64,000 bases of DNA, from positions 62,001 through 126,000 of the forward strand of contig NZ_BJDH01000006.1 in assembly GCF_005405005.1 (NCBI RefSeq), given 5' to 3'. Below, one piece after another: positions 25,216-34,543 of this stretch. The notes beneath the pieces were generated by a model that had not been told where the DNA came from, did no database searches, and saw only the letters and a list, made by a program, of their open reading frames with translations. Source of the stretch: Lactiplantibacillus daoliensis (lineage in GTDB: Bacteria > Bacillota > Bacilli > Lactobacillales > Lactobacillaceae). The position numbers and the translations under genes are program-made. Each line of letters starts with the position of its first letter. The first letter of the stretch is position 1.

Positions 25216-25390
25216 GAGTCTGGGACAATACCCCAGGCTCATTTTTGTCATTCCTAATATTTATAGTCGAAACGTGGAACAGAAGATCACGAATGCAACA
25301 GAGCTACGAAAGTCAAACGATTGAAAATGCCAATCATTCGACTTCCTAGGCTATGCTCGGTAGCAGACCGATTTTTGTCCCACTCTCTTT
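25216..25390. repeat. Intergenic inverted-repeat element (GTCTGGGACA type) with terminator
   Basis: GAGTCTGGG pairs with CCCAGGCTC at 25216-25240 and is followed by T5, so the left part works as a terminator. GAGTCTGGGACAA at the left also mirrors TTTTTGTCCCACTCTC near 25373-25388, giving an outer inverted repeat. From general knowledge, GTCTGGGACA-type motifs recur between genes in lactobacilli. No frame is supported inside. Confidence 0.5.
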
Positions 25391-25656
25391 TTGTTACTGA
25401 AGGTAGTGATCGTTACTCGGTAGAACAATAAGGATATTGTTCATTTGTGAACTATATTATTTTTAGCGAAATTCGATTTTAAAGTTAGCTAACGTACTGA
25501 AAATATAGACATTTTACTAATTTTGTAAAGATTTAATTCAAAAACGCCTTTGAACTTTGTGCAAGATTGAACTACAATAAAAGCGTAAACAAAAGTGATC
25601 CATTGCTTGGTTTGTTTGGCTGATTTTGATGTTGAGAGTTTCAAGGAGGTAATATC
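25391..25656. other. Leader region of ppsA
   Basis: About 265 bp of AT-rich DNA without a gene; it contains the candidate cre-like site at 25578-25591 and the AAGGAGG ribosome site for ppsA. Confidence 0.5.
25578..25591. promoter_or_regulatory. cre-like site upstream of ppsA
   Basis: TAAAAGCGTAAACA matches the CcpA consensus WGWAARCGYTWWMA at 12 of 14 positions. PEP synthase is a gluconeogenic gene, for which carbon control would make sense. Weak on its own. Confidence 0.35.
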
Positions 25657-28059
25657 ATGAGTAGTCGCGATACAGCAAATGTTTTATGGTTTAATGAATT
25701 ACATCGTGAGGATGTTAGCTTAGTTGGTGGGAAGTCTTCTTCGTTGGGAGAAATGACCTCTTCAATGGATGTGCCGGTACCATACGGTTTCGCCACCACT
25801 GCCCGGGCTTATCGTTATTTTATGGATAAGACGGGGTTAAACGATAAAGTTAACGCGTTACTTAATGGTATTGTGGACTACGAAGATTCGGACGAATTGC
25901 ATAAAACTTGTGAACAAATCCGTAACTTAATCGTTGGTGCCACAATGCCAACCGATTTAGCAAACGATATTCAAAAAGCTTACGTTGATTTGGCCGATAA
26001 AATGGGTCAATCCGATCCCTTTGTCGCCATCCGTTCCTCCGCAACGGCCGAAGATTTACCGAATGCCTCGTTTGCTGGTCAACAGGAATCTTATTTAAAC
26101 ATTAAAGGTGCTGCTGACGTAGTTAATCGAGTTCAACAATGTTATTCGTCACTGTTTACAGATCGGGCGACTTATTATCGTCATAAGCAACAGTTCCCAT
26201 ATGAAAAAGTTGCCTTGTCAGCTGCCGTTCAAATGATGGTCTTCTCAAAGGCTTCAGGGATTATGTTCTCTGTTAATGTTGCTAATGGTGATGATTCTAA
26301 AATTGTGATCGATGGGATTCGTGGCTTAGGCGAATACATCGTTTTAGGTAAAGTGACGCCTAACCACTTTGTTGTGGACAAAGCTTCACTTAAAATTGTT
26401 GAAAGAAATGTGGTTAAACAACCAGTTGAGTTGATGCGGGTAGCCAATGGTGGGACGAAAGAACAACCAGTCCCCGCTGAACTACAAGATAAACAAGTTT
26501 TGACGGACAGTCAGGTCATTGAGTTAGCTGGGTATGCGAAGGAAATTGAAAAGCACTACGGTTGTTACATGGATATGGAGTACGCTTTAGATGTGAATAC
26601 TGATCGGCTTTGGATTGTTCAAGCTCGTCCAGAAACCGTTTGGTCACAACGCAATAAAGGCAAAGCTAGTGATACTGGAGATGATAACGTGGTTGCAGAA
26701 GCGGATGCAAAAGTTGTTGTACGTGGCTTGCCAGCGAGTCCCGGTTTAGCAACAGGGGTTGTGCATGTTATCGATAGTCCAAAAGATATCGACAAGTTCA
26801 AGCAAGGCGAAATCTTGGTTACCTTGATGACCTCGCCTGACTGGGTTCCTGCAATGAAGAAAGCGGCTGCGATTGTCACGAATAATGGTGGAATGACCTG
26901 TCACGCGGCGATTGTTTCACGGGAAATGGAAATTCCATGTATCGTTGGGACAGAAAGCAAGCATGTTGCGGCAACTAGTGTCTTAAAGACCGGCGATATC
27001 GTCACGGTTGATGCTAAAAATGGGGTTGTTTATCAAGGTAAAATCGAAAGTATGCTCAAAAAAGCCGCTCCAGCAACGCCAGCTGGTGGACAAGTCGTTG
27101 CGGCTGAAACCTTTGCACCAACTGCAACTGGTGTCATGATGAATTTGGGCGACCCAGACTTAGCTGAAAAGTATTCATCATTACCAGCTGACGGGATTGG
27201 GCTCATGCGTGAGGAATTCCTCTGGACCACTTATATCCATGAGCATCCGCTCTACTTGATTGAAGAAGGTCACCCAGAAAAGGTGGTCGACATGTTGGCG
27301 GACGGCATCTCTAAGGTTGCTCGGGCCATGTCACCACGGCCAGTTGTGTTACGGCTCTCCGACTTCAAGTCGAGTGAATACCGGAAACTCAAAGGTGGCG
27401 AAAAGTTTGAACCGCACGAACCAGCTGATTTGTTAGGCTGGCGGGGTGCTTCACGGTATTACGATCCGAAGTACATCAATGCCTTCAAACTTGAATTAGC
27501 AGCCGTCAAGAAAGTTCGGAATGAATTTGGTTTGAAGAATCTGAACGTCATGATTCCATTTGTCCGGACCGTTGATGAAGCCCAAAAAGTGACTGATATC
27601 ATGAAGGGTGAAGGCCTGGTTCGGAATGCGGACTTCAAGGTTTATATGATGGCTGAAATTCCATCAAACATTATTTTAGCGGACAAATTCAATCAGTTCA
27701 TTGATGGTTACTCGATTGGCTCGAACGACTTAACGATGTTGCTCTTGGGCTGTGATCGGAATAATGACACGGTTGCTAGTCTCTTTGACGAACGGAATCT
27801 CGCGGTTAAACGTGCGATTCGCCACTTGATTAAGACGGCGCATAAGGATGGTAAGACGGTTTCAATTTGTGGGCAAGCACCGTCTGAATTCCCTGACTTC
27901 ACAAACTTCTTGATTCAGAGTGGCATTGACTACGTTTCCGTTAACCCAGATATGGTCAAGGAAACGAAGCGCAACGTGGCTCACTTTGAACAACGGATTA
28001 TGTTGGACAAAGCTACGGGACGTGGGCTACAAGATCCAACGGACTATGATTGGGAATAA
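25657..28059 (+). CDS. ppsA: Phosphoenolpyruvate synthase
   Basis: The 800-residue enzyme converts pyruvate and ATP to PEP, AMP and phosphate in gluconeogenesis. Domains in order: ATP-grasp pyruvate-binding (SLVGGKSSSLGEM, FVAIRSSATAEDLPNASFAGQQESYLN), the swivelling phosphohistidine domain (NNGGMTCHAAIVSREMEIP, His 416), and the PEP/pyruvate TIM barrel (GLMREEFL, SICGQAPSE with Cys 738). The length is typical. TCAAGGAGG precedes ATG 25657. A terminator follows at 28089-28122. It could be confused with pyruvate phosphate dikinase, but the length and motif spacing fit PpsA. Confidence 0.95.
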   Translation: MSSRDTANVLWFNELHREDVSLVGGKSSSLGEMTSSMDVPVPYGFATTARAYRYFMDKTGLNDKVNALLNGIVDYEDSDELHKTCEQIRNLIVGATMPTDLANDIQKAYVDLADKMGQSDPFVAIRSSATAEDLPNASFAGQQESYLNIKGAADVVNRVQQCYSSLFTDRATYYRHKQQFPYEKVALSAAVQMMVFSKASGIMFSVNVANGDDSKIVIDGIRGLGEYIVLGKVTPNHFVVDKASLKIVERNVVKQPVELMRVANGGTKEQPVPAELQDKQVLTDSQVIELAGYAKEIEKHYGCYMDMEYALDVNTDRLWIVQARPETVWSQRNKGKASDTGDDNVVAEADAKVVVRGLPASPGLATGVVHVIDSPKDIDKFKQGEILVTLMTSPDWVPAMKKAAAIVTNNGGMTCHAAIVSREMEIPCIVGTESKHVAATSVLKTGDIVTVDAKNGVVYQGKIESMLKKAAPATPAGGQVVAAETFAPTATGVMMNLGDPDLAEKYSSLPADGIGLMREEFLWTTYIHEHPLYLIEEGHPEKVVDMLADGISKVARAMSPRPVVLRLSDFKSSEYRKLKGGEKFEPHEPADLLGWRGASRYYDPKYINAFKLELAAVKKVRNEFGLKNLNVMIPFVRTVDEAQKVTDIMKGEGLVRNADFKVYMMAEIPSNIILADKFNQFIDGYSIGSNDLTMLLLGCDRNNDTVASLFDERNLAVKRAIRHLIKTAHKDGKTVSICGQAPSEFPDFTNFLIQSGIDYVSVNPDMVKETKRNVAHFEQRIMLDKATGRGLQDPTDYDWE

Positions 28060-28088
28060 GCTTTAAAAATTAGATAAATCATAATTTG

Positions 28089-28122
28089 AATCGCATCTGC
28101 CAACTGGTGGTTGCGATTTTTT
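28089..28122 (+). terminator. ppsA terminator
   Basis: AATCGCA pairs with TGCGATT, with GCCA/TGGT pairing inside, followed by T6. Confidence 0.7.
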
Positions 28123-28200
28123 GGTGATTTTGGAAGACTGTGCGTGTTCTGTAATGTGCTATGATGATTAGGAAGTCAAAAATTAGGATGGGTGTTAAAA

Positions 28201-28536
28201 ATGGATTCGGACTTAAAAAAGCAGTTATCAACACTATCAATGTATGAACGCGCAATTCTCATGTTCTGCCTGCGTGCTTATTTTAAGAGTGGTAATTATC
28301 AAAATGAACTACCTTTAGGCGAAATGCTACCGGATGTGGCGGCAATCTTCGATGTTAACCCGACGGTGACGGTTTTTGCGAAATTAGAAGCGCTTCAAAT
28401 GTCAGCGGCTAATGGTCCCAAGTTGGCAGTGAAAGTTTTTGATTCAATGACTTATGAGAAAACTGGCCAACAATTGGTCACGGTTTTGAATAAGCAAGCG
28501 GACTTAAAAGCCTTACTTGAAATTGTTGAAAAGTAG
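28201..28536 (+). CDS. Conserved-looking small protein, unknown (111 aa)
   Basis: The 111-residue soluble, mostly helical protein is not recognised. The start ATG 28201 is preferred over GTG 28192 because AGGATGGG sits 8 bp before it and overlaps the GTG. The N-terminal part (LSTLSMYERAILMFCLRAYFKSGNY) could be an amphipathic helix pair. A small gap and a possible promoter separate it from ppsA. No neighbours give a clue. Confidence 0.55.
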   Translation: MDSDLKKQLSTLSMYERAILMFCLRAYFKSGNYQNELPLGEMLPDVAAIFDVNPTVTVFAKLEALQMSAANGPKLAVKVFDSMTYEKTGQQLVTVLNKQADLKALLEIVEK

Positions 28537-28697
28537 TTAGGCACCATTAAGATTGTCGTTGGAAAGTGATTTTTAACACTTCGGCGGCTTTTTTCGTTAA
28601 GTTGGTTTGCTGGAGCAGCTGAGTAATTAATTTCGGTTGTTTGAGAACTGCTAACTTGCCTCATAGAAGCTTTAACAAATATGTTTTGGGGGAGATT

Positions 28698-29057
28698 ATG
28701 TTACAGAAAAATATTGTGAGGAATACTGATAATAATTTTAAAATGGGCTTCGAATTCATACTGGATCCCAATGGTTACATTGAAGTTTATACAAATGAAA
28801 CTGCTGTCAAAATATATTCGCTAAGTGATGATATACCAACTATTGTTAAAGTAGTCGTTGATGTGCGCCTGATTAATGAGTATGTAAAGAGCGGTTTTCA
28901 TCATCCGAAAAGACTAAATCAGTTTGACTCGCTAAATAAAATGACAATTGGTAACAACGAAATAGCACTTCACGGTCCATACTCAATCTATTATGCAGAT
29001 GTCGATCCGTTTGTGAGTACATTTCCGAGAATATATATAATATCAAGCAATGTTTAG
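28698..29057 (+). CDS. Hypothetical protein (119 aa), AT-rich
   Basis: 119 residues from ATG 28698, with GGGGGAGA upstream; the longer frame from 28641 would run through that site. It is soluble and beta-rich, and not recognised. Codon use is more AT-rich than that of ppsA, with several ATA codons, so it may be a recent arrival. It ends before a convergent LysR gene. A spurious frame is possible but unlikely given the good ribosome site. Confidence 0.5.
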   Translation: MLQKNIVRNTDNNFKMGFEFILDPNGYIEVYTNETAVKIYSLSDDIPTIVKVVVDVRLINEYVKSGFHHPKRLNQFDSLNKMTIGNNEIALHGPYSIYYADVDPFVSTFPRIYIISSNV

Positions 29058-29132
29058 CTTAGCATGCTTGTAATTATAGATTGGGTTGTCTGTTCTGATC
29101 ATAAAAATAAGTCAAGATAATAGAATTTGAAT

Positions 29133-30020
29133 CTAATCTTGGCCTTTAACTTTTTTAAGAAGCTCAATACACTGTAGTTGCTGTTCGTTTGGGATAAAGG
29201 ATTTACGGACTGCCATTTGCATATAGCAATTGATGGCTTGACTGGGTTGAAGTGGTATTTTAACCACATTGGAACTAATTGAAACGGAACCGTCAATGAC
29301 AAAACCGATGCCGAGATTACGTGCAACTAGTTTTTCCACGAGCTGGCTGCTGGGAGCCTCGTAAATGATTTTTGATCTAACGTTGCTTTGTAGACAGTAA
29401 CGTTCCAAGGCGGAGTTTGGTAGTGAATGTGGTTCACGGGCAATTACTGACACTCCCTGTAAATCAGTGGCTTGTATCAGGTCTAAGTGACTGAGGGGAT
29501 GTTGTGTGTTTGCAAGAACACACAGTGGGTGTATTTCGAGTGGAAAGACTTGTAAATCGTCAGATTGTAGTGGCTGCAGTGAAGAAAAAATTGCTGCATC
29601 AAGCTTGTGATGACGCAATTTTGTGAGTAATTGTTCGGAGATGGACACTTCGGTTGTCACTGCCTGCAACAGGTTATGGTGGGCAAAAGTTTCGATGACT
29701 CTTGGAAGCCACAGCCCACCAGCCACATGTGAAAATCCCAAGCGTACCTTTTGGTCTTCTGCATGTTTGACTTCTAGGTCGACTTGGGCGAATTCTTGAA
29801 TGAGTTTGCGAGCCTTGATATATAAAACCTGACCAGCTGCGGTTGTGATTAGACGTGAACGGTGATCTTGATGGGTCATAAGTTGGGTAGCGTATTTCTT
29901 TTCTAATCGTTTTAAAGCCGCGGAAATTGCTGGTTGGGTTACCTTAAAATGTTTGGCAGTTGCCGTGTAATTGCCGCTTTCAACAAGATGACAAAAGTAT
30001 TTTAAATCACGCTCATTCAT
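29133..30020 (-). CDS. LysR family transcriptional regulator
   Basis: 295 residues. The N-terminal winged HTH (YFCHLVESGNYTATAKHFKVTQPAISAALKRLEKKY) is typical LysR, and a periplasmic-binding-type effector domain follows. The start is ATG 30020, with GGAGG 8 bp upstream (a TTG directly before is less likely). It is encoded downstream of, and on the same strand as, the DASS transporter, 76 bp apart. It probably controls that transporter and the divergent flavoprotein reductase, by analogy with citrate/malate LysR regulators. Confidence 0.85.
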   Translation of the reverse strand: MNERDLKYFCHLVESGNYTATAKHFKVTQPAISAALKRLEKKYATQLMTHQDHRSRLITTAAGQVLYIKARKLIQEFAQVDLEVKHAEDQKVRLGFSHVAGGLWLPRVIETFAHHNLLQAVTTEVSISEQLLTKLRHHKLDAAIFSSLQPLQSDDLQVFPLEIHPLCVLANTQHPLSHLDLIQATDLQGVSVIAREPHSLPNSALERYCLQSNVRSKIIYEAPSSQLVEKLVARNLGIGFVIDGSVSISSNVVKIPLQPSQAINCYMQMAVRKSFIPNEQQLQCIELLKKVKGQD

Positions 30021-30096
30021 CAAAAAAACCTCCTCTAAACTAAGTTAAGTATAGCCTAAATTAGTTTAGAAGCGGTTTTTATTTCGTTAATTATAA

Positions 30097-31512
30097 CTAC
30101 CAAATTCCAATGACTTTGGTCCATAAGAGACCACCGCCAAGCCAGATGATATTGAAGATAACTCCAATTAAAGCACTTAATTGCCACCATTCTTTATTGG
30201 TCACATAACCGGTGCTGGAGAAGAAGGCTGCCGTGCCGGCGGAATAGGGGGTGGTTGACAGGTAGATTGAGCCACAAAATGCCAGCAATAAAGCAGCCAA
30301 CGTTGGTGGCACGCCTGTTCCAATGGCAACCGATAAGAAACCTGCGTATAAAGCGGAAATCTGAGTAGCGATACTTGGGAACATGTAATGTAGATAGAAA
30401 TAAGCAAGAAAGAGGATAATGATGACAAAAATCCAAGGCATCCCATGTAGCGCATGACCCAAGACTTTGGAGAACCATGGGAAAAATCCTAGTACCATCA
30501 ATTTTTTGGACATTAACATGATAATGGATAACCAAGTTAAAATATTCCAGGCAAAGCTTTCATTCAGCATATCTTTAGTCGTAATGACCCCGGTGATTAA
30601 GAGAATTGCAACGGCAATGAAACTGACTTCCGTTGCGTCGATGCCGAAGTGGGCACCAGCAAGCCATAAGAAAATGGCAAGGATAAAAGTCGAACCCATG
30701 ATCTTTTCACTCATAGTCATTTTGCCAATTTCTTGAAGACGTGCATCTGCCCATGCATGCGCATTGGGCGTTGATTTGATTTCTGGTGGATAAACTTTGT
30801 ATAGCACAAATGGAATAATTAGTAGCGAAAGCAAGCCGGGGACACTTGCAGCCGCAAACCATTGAAGCCAAGAAATGGTGATTCCTTGGGTCTTAGCAAA
30901 TCCTAGGGCAATCATGTTGCCAGCTAATCCAGTTAAAAACAAGCCGGAAGTCACGTTATCAATCTCGTATTCATTAAAAACTAAAAATGAGCCGAGTTTG
31001 CGTTGAGTCCCGTCTTTAGGATCGGACCCCATCTCGTGAGATAGGTTATCAATGATGGGATACATAATGCCGTTTGCACGGGCATTGTTACTAGGAATAC
31101 CAATAGCCAGTACGGTGTCGACCGCTGACAAGGCATAGGCTAATCCTAAAGTGTGCTTTCCGAAGAGTTTAACGAATACGTAGGCAATCCGTTTGCCTAG
31201 TCCGGACTTGATGAAACCAGCGGCCATGAACATGCACATGGCAATTAGCCACGCAGTAGAATTCCCAAAACCGGCGGCGACTTCATCCATAGAAAAAATT
31301 CCAGTTAATGTTGCAATGGTGATCCCAATCAAAGTTGTGCCCATCATTGGGAGTGGTTTTGTGACACAAGCAATGATGGTTGCGATGAAGATGGCGAATA
31401 AGTGCCAAGCAGTCGGACTGATTTCGGCTGGCTTGAATGGTGTCAATAGCCAAATGACAATTCCGAGAATCAATGGCAGGATGAAAGCTTTCCAATTAAT
31501 TTTATTAAGCAT
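30097..31512 (-). CDS. DASS family anion:Na+ symporter (di/tricarboxylate transporter)
   Basis: 471 residues with about 12 membrane segments. It has the duplicated DASS motifs (AVDTVLAIGIPSNNARANGIMYP in the first half and STTPYSAGTAAFFSSTGYV in the second). Members carry succinate, malate, citrate, tartrate or 2-oxoglutarate. The divergent three-domain flavoprotein suggests a substrate such as fumarate or malate, imported and reduced as an electron sink; this is inference. GAGGGG lies before ATG 31512. The 540-bp divergent region to 32052 contains a good cre site. Confidence 0.85.
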   Translation of the reverse strand: MLNKINWKAFILPLILGIVIWLLTPFKPAEISPTAWHLFAIFIATIIACVTKPLPMMGTTLIGITIATLTGIFSMDEVAAGFGNSTAWLIAMCMFMAAGFIKSGLGKRIAYVFVKLFGKHTLGLAYALSAVDTVLAIGIPSNNARANGIMYPIIDNLSHEMGSDPKDGTQRKLGSFLVFNEYEIDNVTSGLFLTGLAGNMIALGFAKTQGITISWLQWFAAASVPGLLSLLIIPFVLYKVYPPEIKSTPNAHAWADARLQEIGKMTMSEKIMGSTFILAIFLWLAGAHFGIDATEVSFIAVAILLITGVITTKDMLNESFAWNILTWLSIIMLMSKKLMVLGFFPWFSKVLGHALHGMPWIFVIIILFLAYFYLHYMFPSIATQISALYAGFLSVAIGTGVPPTLAALLLAFCGSIYLSTTPYSAGTAAFFSSTGYVTNKEWWQLSALIGVIFNIIWLGGGLLWTKVIGIW

Positions 31513-32051
31513 AATGTGGACCCCTCTGTGTGACGATTCAAATAGTGAAGAAATGGAATACCTACAGATGGCGCAACCGTCGCCATCAAGCTTGATAATA
31601 AATTCACATGAATGGACATATGCACACGGCTTTTTGAACTTTCACGTTGTATCATAACTTTTATTTTGTTTCTGTCAATGACTAATCTAAAAAATAGAGC
31701 GGATAATTAGGACGAAATCAGTTGAAAATACTGTTAAATATGTCTAAATCTAGCATACTAGGCATTTGGCTTGATGAGAGGACGCCACATAGTTAAGGGA
31801 TAATCACTATGATAATTATAAATATTATTGATGATTATCAAACTATTATTTCGCTTGAGTAAGCGCTTTATGCACTTAGTATTGACAATTGCACTTTAAA
31901 AAAAGATGAATTTTGACCGTCATGACAATCTTTTTGACAGGATAGCTAAAATTTCACATTGTTTTTTTCTGAATAGTGGTTATATTGACTTTGTGAACAA
32001 CCACACGCTACTTTTTGAATTTTACGTTTAAAAATAAAAGGACTGTTAACT
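31513..32051. promoter_or_regulatory. Divergent control region between DASS transporter and reductase
   Basis: About 540 bp without a gene. It is strongly AT-rich near the middle, holds a cre-like site at 31858-31871 and a TTGACA near 31933 upstream of the reductase. LysR binding here would allow coordinated divergent control, but no clear LysR box was identified. Confidence 0.5.
31858..31871. promoter_or_regulatory. cre site (CcpA) in divergent region
   Basis: AGTAAGCGCTTTAT matches WGWAARCGYTWWMA at 13 of 14 positions, about 180 bp before the reductase start. Carbon-catabolite control of both divergent units is likely. Confidence 0.6.
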
Positions 32052-34409
32052 ATGAAGTTAGTCGCAATCGTTGGTACAAATGCTGAGAAATCTTATAATC
32101 GTGAATTACTACATTACATACAACAGCACTTTAGCTCAAATGTCACGATAACGGTGGCTGAAATTGATCAAGTGCCACTGTTCAAAGAACCACAGGCGGA
32201 TGATGTGTTGCCAACAACTGTTCAAACGTTAGCAGCACAGATTGAAGCTGCGGATGGCGTCATTATTGGGGTGCCTGAATATGATCATGCAGTTCCAGCT
32301 GCACTTAAAAGTGTGATTGAATGGTTATCTTGCACGATTCATCCACTAACTGGTAAACCATTAATGATTGTCGGGACATCATTGGGAATTCAAGGAACTT
32401 CTCGCGCACAAGATGAATTACGCTTAATTTTAAATGCGCCAGGCGTTGATGCCGATGTGTTACCTGGTAATGAATTTATGTTGAGTTTTGCGCCCAAGGC
32501 CTTTGATGCTGATGGCAATTTGGTCGATCAACGCACAGTGAGTTTCTTGGAAAGTTGTTTTGCCCATTTCACACAGTTAGTGAAAATGCAAAACGGCGCT
32601 GCCACGTTGAAAGTTAACTGGCAAGGAAGTTATGATGTTATCGTGCTCGGCTTTGGTGGTGCAGGCGCTTCAGCAGCTCGTTTTGCGGCTGATCAAGGTG
32701 CGCATGTGTTAGTCGTCGAAGCCGCACCTTATGGCCGTGAAGGTGGTAATACTCGTTATTCTGCACAACATGTCGTTATGGGCAACGACTTAGATCAATT
32801 AACGGACTATTATCATGCTTTAGGTGCACCATTTACAACGCCTGAAAAGACTTTGCAGGCATATTTACGCGGGATGAGTCAAATCCCAACTTATTTTAAA
32901 AAGTATCTTGGGATTAAGGCAGTTAGTTGGAAGCGTGATATTAAACCTGGTGATGCGGTTGCGGTCAAAAAGACTATGGCTGAATATCCTGAATTCAAAG
33001 GAAGCGAAACGGTTGATTTTGCGTTAGTTCATAAGCGCGATATGGATGCTGGATTATGGAAAGTTTTACGGCAAAAAGTCATGGAACGCACAGATAAAAT
33101 CGATATTTGGCTCGACTCACGGGCACAAAAATTGATTCAAGAACCCGGTACTGGCGTTGTTCGTGGGGTGCAAATCAAACGTCATGATCAAGTCTTAAAT
33201 ATTCATGCCAACAATGGGGTCGTTTTGGCGACGGGCGGTTTTGAGAATAACCCTGAACTTGTGCAAACATACTTGCACAGTGAACATTTAACGCCACTTG
33301 GAACGTTATATAACCGTGGTGATGGGGTCAAAATGGCGCAAGCCGTTGGCGCAAAAATGTGGCACATGGCCAATTACGAGTCTCATGGCGTTTTGCCGGG
33401 TTTAACTTTTAAGGAAGGTCCCAACAAACGTGGTCGTCAACTCAATTGGCCATTATTGAAGCAAGGAAGTATTTTGGTAACTGCCGATGATGGGACTCGT
33501 TATTTCCCAGAAGATTCACCACACCGGCATGGTCATATTCAAACACATGGGTCATGGCTGATTCCAATGAAGAATCAACACCCATATTTGGTCTTTGACC
33601 AGACACAATATAATGATTTCAAACGAGAACTCAATGAAAATGGTCGGCTACCTTATCCAGAGTTTATGAAAAAACTGATTTCCGCAACGTCCCTTACGGA
33701 TTTAGCGGTACGAATGTCGGTCCCGGCTGAAAACCTGAAAATGACTGTTTCCCGTTTTAATCAATTCAAAAAATTAGGTCAAGATTATGCCTTTGGACGC
33801 CATCCCGAAAGCATGCGTTGTTTTGATAATGGCCCATACTATGCGATTGCGGTTGCGAATGATGTTTTGAATACGCAAGGTGGACCACAACGCAATGAAA
33901 ATGCCCAAATCTTGAATACCGAAAATCAACCAATCCCGCATCTCTATGGGGCTGGTGAACTCGGTGGGATTGTCTCAAATTGTTACCAAGGCGGTGGTAA
34001 TCTGACTGAGTGCTTAGTCTTTGGTAAGTTGGCCGGTGAAAATGCGGCAGCCGTCAAAGCCGATGCAGACGAGGTTAATGCTTCTGATGCGAACGGTGTC
34101 AATGATATTGCTGATGCGGAAAAGGCCGCACAAGTTACACTTGGCACTGACCAGTATTTAGGTAGTTCAAATAGTGGGCTTGGCGGTAAAATTACCGTGC
34201 GGGTCACATATCGTCAAAAACAGATTGAAAAGGTTGAGGTAATGCAACACCACGAAAGTGAAGATGTTGGCTTGGTAGCCGTTGAACAGTTGCCAAAAGC
34301 GATTGTAGCGGCGAACTCGGCTGATGTTGATGCGATTTCTGGGGCTTCTGCTTCCAGTCGTGCAATTAAAGAAGCGGTTCAAGATGCATTGAAACAGGTT
34401 CATGCCTAA
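32052..34409 (+). CDS. Three-domain flavoprotein reductase (fumarate/enoate reductase-like)
   Basis: 785 residues. Domain 1 (about 1-185) is a NAD(P)H:FMN reductase fold (VGTNAEKSYNRELL, GVPEYDHAVPAALKSVIEWL). Domain 2 (about 195-670) is an FAD-binding fumarate-reductase core (VIVLGFGGAGASAA, EGGNTRYS, GGGNLTECLVFGKLAGENAA). Domain 3 (about 693-783) is FMN-binding, with DAISGAS near 759-765 like the Dxx[S/T]GA[T/S] flavinylation motif. One chain could thus move electrons from NAD(P)H to fumarate, urocanate or a cinnamate-type acid. The divergent DASS transporter favours a dicarboxylate. The flavinylation partner ApbE is not in the window. Terminator at 34427-34475. Confidence 0.88.
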   Translation: MKLVAIVGTNAEKSYNRELLHYIQQHFSSNVTITVAEIDQVPLFKEPQADDVLPTTVQTLAAQIEAADGVIIGVPEYDHAVPAALKSVIEWLSCTIHPLTGKPLMIVGTSLGIQGTSRAQDELRLILNAPGVDADVLPGNEFMLSFAPKAFDADGNLVDQRTVSFLESCFAHFTQLVKMQNGAATLKVNWQGSYDVIVLGFGGAGASAARFAADQGAHVLVVEAAPYGREGGNTRYSAQHVVMGNDLDQLTDYYHALGAPFTTPEKTLQAYLRGMSQIPTYFKKYLGIKAVSWKRDIKPGDAVAVKKTMAEYPEFKGSETVDFALVHKRDMDAGLWKVLRQKVMERTDKIDIWLDSRAQKLIQEPGTGVVRGVQIKRHDQVLNIHANNGVVLATGGFENNPELVQTYLHSEHLTPLGTLYNRGDGVKMAQAVGAKMWHMANYESHGVLPGLTFKEGPNKRGRQLNWPLLKQGSILVTADDGTRYFPEDSPHRHGHIQTHGSWLIPMKNQHPYLVFDQTQYNDFKRELNENGRLPYPEFMKKLISATSLTDLAVRMSVPAENLKMTVSRFNQFKKLGQDYAFGRHPESMRCFDNGPYYAIAVANDVLNTQGGPQRNENAQILNTENQPIPHLYGAGELGGIVSNCYQGGGNLTECLVFGKLAGENAAAVKADADEVNASDANGVNDIADAEKAAQVTLGTDQYLGSSNSGLGGKITVRVTYRQKQIEKVEVMQHHESEDVGLVAVEQLPKAIVAANSADVDAISGASASSRAIKEAVQDALKQVHA

Positions 34410-34426
34410 CAGTTTGAAATAAATAA

Positions 34427-34475
34427 CGTCATAAGTGTGCTGGGCAAGGTTGTCCGGGACACTTTTTGACGTTTG
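34427..34475 (+). terminator. Hairpin after reductase gene
   Basis: AACGTCA/TGACGTT with AGTGT/ACACT inside; T5 follows the inner stem. Confidence 0.6.
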
Positions 34476-34543
34476 GGCTACAATGAAATTAAGTCAGTAC
34501 GAAGTAGTTAGTGTAAATTGAGTTTTAGAAAGTGCAATTGTTA

